Source: an uncultured Eubacteriales bacterium (lineage in GTDB: Bacteria > Bacillota > Clostridia > Oscillospirales > Oscillospiraceae). Taken from it: a stretch of DNA of 64,000 nucleotides. Below, piece after piece: positions 61,501 to 64,000 of this stretch (the stretch's first letter is position 1; each line of letters begins with the position of its first letter). The notes below the pieces were generated by a model, which made no database searches, was not told the DNA's origin, and was given only the letters and a program-made list of their open reading frames with translations. The stretch is taken from the NCBI GenBank assembly GCA_900317905.1, contig ONIN01000002.1, forward strand, positions 175,815 to 239,814. The letters run 5' to 3'. Both the position numbers and the translations under genes were made by a program.

Positions 61501-63123
61501 GCGTCTGTGCTGGAATCGCTTATCCTTGAGATGTTCGGGAAGAGTGAAAAGATCACCACTGTCTCTCGAAGAGAAATCCTACGCGAGCAGGTATTTGAAT
61601 GCCTGTTTAGCAATGTCTCCTATGGTCCGAGCAAAACAGAGCACCTAACGAAGCAAATGAACGGCTTATTTGCAGGAGAGTATTCCGTCTCAATCAATAG
61701 AATTATCTCTCATGTTGATTTTACCAGCTCAGACAGCGCCAAGCACGATTGCAGGGATGAAACAGGAAAAGCATACCAGCTGTCCATCATCGGGTCTCAA
61801 GATATTCAGAGAATCATCTCAGGGCAGCAAGCAGAAGCGTTTCCTGCTGAGAGAGAAGCAGCGGCAGCACCTGCTCAGCGCGAGGCAGAAGGCCAGCCGC
61901 AAGAGCATACAGCGGCAGACACCGATAGCCGTCCTGCAGCACATCCTGCCTCTGGTATGGTAGACAGACAGATAACCAATGTGCCAGCTGCAGCTCCGCA
62001 GGCTCCAGATATTGAAGCTCAGGAGCAGGAGGCAGATGAGGAGCTGCATGAGAAATGTGTCCGTCTAAATGTCGTGCTAAAGAGCTATGGCATTCAGGCG
62101 TTCCCCGTCGATCAATCGCTTGTGCAGCAGGCTGCGCGCTTCACGCGTTTCAAGCTGGAGCTAAAGCCAGGCGAGACGGAGGCGAATCTGAAAAAGAGAA
62201 GTGAGGATATTGCGCGAGAGCTAGAGGCTGCAGGAGAGGTGTTCATTGGAAGAATTAACGGCACCCGGTATATCGGGCTTGATGTACCGTTCTCTGGAAA
62301 CAATAAGCCGCTTCTGCTTTTAGAGCATCTAAACGCGCTTGACGATGCGGATGGAGCGCTAAGCATTCTGGCCGGTCAAACTCCCGATGGAGAATTCAAG
62401 ATTATTGATCTCGCTAAGGCTCCTCATATGCTGATCGCCGGTACAACGGGTTCGGGAAAAACAATTTTCCTGTACTCTATCATCGTGAGCCTCCTGCATC
62501 AGTATTCTGCTGACGATTTGGAACTGCTGATAGTTGATCCCAAGCAAACAGACTTTCATTTCTTTGAGGGGCTTCCTCATCTGAGGGGTGGGCGCGTGCT
62601 GACGGATGCCGAAGAGGCTGTTGCAGCGCTGGAGGCCATAAATGAGGTTGACAAGGTTGAAAGAACTAATCTCATTAAGTCCTTAAACAGTCGGGACATT
62701 GAGTCCTATAACGCCAAGTGCCCGGAAAAAAGGATGAAACGCCTTGTCGTTGTGATTGATGAATATGCGGACCTTGTTCAAGCTGCAGAACTGCAGGGCA
62801 AGGAGGTTCGAAAGACCTTCGAGTCTAATCTTTGCATGCTTGCTCAGAGAGTCCGCAATTTGGGAATTCATCTGGTCATTGCGACACAGCAGCCTCGAGC
62901 GACCATTGTGACCTCATCGCTAAAGGCTGTACTCCCGTTTAGAACTTCCTTTAGGCTTCCATCTCATACGGATTCTCAAACTATTCTTGATCGATCCGGT
63001 GCAGAGGATCTGCTTGGCAAGGGCGATATGCTGATGCTTACAGATAGCGACCTAATCAGAATGCAGGGCTTCTTCATCCCTGAGGACGAGCTCATCAGCT
63101 TTATTGACACTAGGAAGGAATAA
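58549..63123 (+). CDS. Giant FtsK/HerA-type translocase with internal PD-(D/E)XK-like nuclease motif
   Basis: A 1524-residue protein starting at the ATG at 58549 after GGGAGGCGTAAAA. Residues ~920-1010 hold a nuclease-like block: LPDLIGI (~942) and IDLIEVKTYQ (Glu962-Val-Lys964). An Ala/Glu/Pro-rich linker spans ~1091-1164. The C-terminal motor has Walker A IAGTTGSGKT (1298-1305), KQTDFHFF, Walker B VVVIDEYADL (~1403), and FtsK-like IATQQPRA and RSGAEDLLGKGDML blocks. Size and architecture resemble DndH/DptH. It probably moves along DNA as a hexamer. Confidence 0.75.
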   Translation: MKSLLTEAILQIVAEKQNNGFGISIVNLPDIDFDLFLSKLRSTEKTEIFYLGYDEEQNESLRTQAAPYVNVSVFFSVEEAERSRNLGQEDVFRIHFIKNTEMEKISSLRWYNEIDMAAVYKKSCRLAQERLTRSNATINELLAALARKDIRTILNFDRVLDYLEALLAAPDAELPHAVSNELYRLGLLSDASFGVGSSTRDQLRDRIKRNHALVLRISSLEQKERQNIANYSSRNPDNTVVRLILDYYRRPSLELLKQMELSEVESCMKAAAATGRPSRPARRAGSNPTVSTAQMIFDGNEKQVDQFLSKATEIIDNRPDSNKSEIKTIEIDDVRIDIPVQVTTERLAEMLKDDTQWGGVIYADVASPKEAIDNAEKYDFEQFDGSFIEQAKEYLRRAASFPEAAVAANAVLNAISALEETRKLLYPFRKRLQDMPMLQVVSQSSTFSAYLHAYEQLLSVLKEHFKDLYDLDSVGAKDVVSTLLSLDMVYVVGKTNSHAIPTPLNPLYLWKYTKLAEEMLSSRGVPEGGDCYLSEKDKEFIIRKAEDIPDPLALVMLPKNEVSRTECLPYAGRIGAIPVYSTKPQISDSGLGLDAVRQSITRYMCLYPHSSMMLRVSFVNPPSVEDVVRMLKRLDSDREFASFGDVGIDLTIYRTKETSPDWIELEDKSLNEGMLGKIRGKTQRTFSLAIKNKCLSYPEILKAIKQDQHIVVIFDPNEREIDLARNDRSVHLHPLCVPKVYEYNKMRGDVKIRAANEGGIFADYASIIEKLYEQPSTFGHRNVFMNSPLKKETYEALLKKTDWLVILDQNLKSWDVSLQSTGERLFYKSSDFRSIGIYSKNTRKFAIGYQEIIAEAGNYIPTDSGVEGLISATRAINDDGLLSIVSHSTNQIFDQKHGKGSLGLAITAIQYSQEHPDAILVGLDTQLAREWLADRDDGRLPDLIGIRLPESDDYPPIIDLIEVKTYQAYSITDEGVISGDAVEQASVLESLILEMFGKSEKITTVSRREILREQVFECLFSNVSYGPSKTEHLTKQMNGLFAGEYSVSINRIISHVDFTSSDSAKHDCRDETGKAYQLSIIGSQDIQRIISGQQAEAFPAEREAAAAPAQREAEGQPQEHTAADTDSRPAAHPASGMVDRQITNVPAAAPQAPDIEAQEQEADEELHEKCVRLNVVLKSYGIQAFPVDQSLVQQAARFTRFKLELKPGETEANLKKRSEDIARELEAAGEVFIGRINGTRYIGLDVPFSGNNKPLLLLEHLNALDDADGALSILAGQTPDGEFKIIDLAKAPHMLIAGTTGSGKTIFLYSIIVSLLHQYSADDLELLIVDPKQTDFHFFEGLPHLRGGRVLTDAEEAVAALEAINEVDKVERTNLIKSLNSRDIESYNAKCPEKRMKRLVVVIDEYADLVQAAELQGKEVRKTFESNLCMLAQRVRNLGIHLVIATQQPRATIVTSSLKAVLPFRTSFRLPSHTDSQTILDRSGAEDLLGKGDMLMLTDSDLIRMQGFFIPEDELISFIDTRKE

Positions 63124-63127
63124 AGAA

Positions 63128-63823
63128 ATGCAGACGGTTGATATGTCAAGGTGCATAGAAGGAATCTTTGTTCAGGAGCTAAAAAATCGGTTCCTTTGTG
63201 AGGTGCTTATTAATGGCATATCAACTGTTTGCTATGTACCGTCCTCCTGTCATCTAGGCAATTTCTTAGTGCTTAAAGGAAAAAAAGTGCTGCTTTTGCC
63301 TACTGTCACACCTAACGCGAGAACTCGATACTCATTATTCGCAATTCCATTCAAGCGAAGCTATATTCTGCTCAATACATCAATAGCAAATTATGCTGTT
63401 TTGGAAGGTATGGGCAGCAGAAGACTTTCATTTCTGGGAGCAAGGAAAAATGTGCTGCCCGAACACGCTATAGATGGGTATAAGGCAGACGCTTTTATTG
63501 AGGATACCAAAACAGTGGTTGAGATCAAAAGTGTTCTCTCCGTTGAAGAAACCGCCTTCTTTCCGACGGTATATTCAGAAAGAGCCATTCATCAATTAGA
63601 AAAGCTTCAGGAGCTTATGGAAGCCGGCTATAATGCCCACTTTATTATTGTTGCATTAAATCCTTACATTAAGCGAGTCAGAATTGTTAGAGCCAATGGG
63701 CTGTGGGATGTTTTGAAGCCCTGTATCGACTCCGGCATGAAGGTGTCAGCATTTGTGTGCAGGTTAAGTGCTGAAGGGGTAAAGCTTGGTCATAATATTC
63801 CAATAGAGTATCAAGACAATTAG
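63128..63823 (+). CDS. SfsA-family nuclease, last gene of the operon
   Basis: A 231-residue protein matching SfsA over its length: an N-terminal OB-like part (NRFLCEVLINGISTVCYVPS), NARTRYSLFAI, NTSIANYAVLEG, then the PD-(D/E)XK core KADAFIEDTKTVVEIKSV (Asp and Glu-x-Lys) and FFPTVYSERAIHQLEKLQEL. SfsA proteins are annotated as DNA/RNA nucleases with poorly known roles. The ATG at 63128, 4 nt after the FtsK-like stop, follows AGGAAGGAAT. The location makes it a likely nuclease effector of the system. Confidence 0.8.
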   Translation: MQTVDMSRCIEGIFVQELKNRFLCEVLINGISTVCYVPSSCHLGNFLVLKGKKVLLLPTVTPNARTRYSLFAIPFKRSYILLNTSIANYAVLEGMGSRRLSFLGARKNVLPEHAIDGYKADAFIEDTKTVVEIKSVLSVEETAFFPTVYSERAIHQLEKLQELMEAGYNAHFIIVALNPYIKRVRIVRANGLWDVLKPCIDSGMKVSAFVCRLSAEGVKLGHNIPIEYQDN

Positions 63824-64000
63824 TAGAGCAATGAAGTAGCATCAGTTCAATAACGGGGGTTGGGGAGCTATGCCACCAAAAGCAGTCGAGTGATATCACG
63901 AGGCGTTGCTTGCGATAAAATGACCATGTACATGGACCTCCTTTGTCTGTGTCACAGCACATGCCTAAGGTATAATGAGAGTGCCGGTCTGACGAGGCGT
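63824..64000. other. Non-coding end of window with a promoter
   Basis: No gene is seen. A TATAAT box at 63971-63976 suggests a plus-strand promoter for a gene beyond the edge. A 12-bp palindrome CCATGTACATGG lies near 63925-63937. No spoVT 5' fragment and no attachment-site copy are seen, so the element continues. Confidence 0.5.

Noticed and set aside
42366-63823. Known Dnd/Ssp phosphorothioation, BREX, DISARM or Zorya system
   Set aside because: No cysteine desulfurase (DndA), DndC-like PAPS reductase, PglZ, DrmA/B or MotAB-like genes are seen. Only the FGH-like trio and a DUF4338 protein resemble parts of known systems.
1-64000. CRISPR arrays, tRNA or rRNA genes
   Set aside because: I looked for regularly spaced repeats and for cloverleaf or rRNA motifs and found none; short repeats at 42094-42144 are only two copies.

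Overview
The window looks like a chromosomal segment of a GC-rich, endospore-forming Firmicute of the Clostridia, most like the Oscillospiraceae/Ruminococcaceae group. This is inferred from gene content, not from a search: a SpoVT fragment, an SLH-domain surface protein together with a CsaB-type pyruvyl transferase, long-form HPF, VanW, EFR1 ferrodoxin, type III pantothenate kinase, and strong AGGAGG ribosome sites. About 1-35.3 kb is GC-rich core genome. It holds a purine operon (purE-purC-purF-purM, minus strand, purM cut by the left edge), an ECF S component next to coaX, hpf, a VanW protein, a ComEC-like metallo-hydrolase, an orphan BMP lipoprotein, an AbrB/ABC exporter operon, EFR1 with a divergent TetR, Mrp, a thiamine-binding protein with a HAD phosphatase, thyA-folA, a 5'-nucleotidase with SLH domains, nadE, glyS, a five-gene operon (GT4-CsaB fusion, PurN-like, TrkH, DUF3267, thioesterase), a histidine phosphatase-GNAT fusion, an MMPL transporter, a peptide deformylase and an AlkZ-like gene.

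Near 36.75 kb the core genome is interrupted. A large serine recombinase gene (minus strand, 36314-38470) reads in frame into the last ~150 codons of spoVT. An integrative element has therefore inserted into spoVT; its left junction lies at about 36745-36770. The 5' part of spoVT should sit at the other end, which is not reached by position 64000. At least 27 kb of the element is inside the window, with no conjugation genes visible, and most of it is lower in GC with different codon use.

The cargo has two parts. From 38.6 to 41.1 kb there is a 40-codon ORF coupled to a TRAFAC-type GTPase, followed by a second GTPase. From 42.4 to 63.8 kb there are two large divergent operons with the look of a defence island. 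The minus-strand operon encodes a HelD/UvrD-like helicase with a long coiled coil, a 1928-residue protein with a C-terminal AAA/STAND-like ATPase, and a protein ending in an R-x4-H HEPN (Swt1-like) motif; all three genes overlap. The plus-strand operon encodes a DUF4143 AAA ATPase, a long DruA-like (DUF4338) protein, a P-loop ATPase, an unrecognised helical protein, a ~1524-residue protein with an internal PD-(D/E)XK-like motif and a C-terminal FtsK/HerA-type ATPase, and an SfsA-family nuclease. The ATPase / unknown / giant-FtsK trio resembles DndF-DndG-DndH in order and size, but no phosphorothioation modification genes are visible. The DUF4338 + DndFGH-like + SfsA arrangement is the best candidate here for an undescribed system.

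Other points of interest in the core: NadE has lost two of the three glutaminase catalytic residues, a PurN-like protein has lost all three of its catalytic residues, and one ORF fuses an exported SGNH hydrolase start to a TetR C-terminal domain. Inverted repeats also overlap several promoters.
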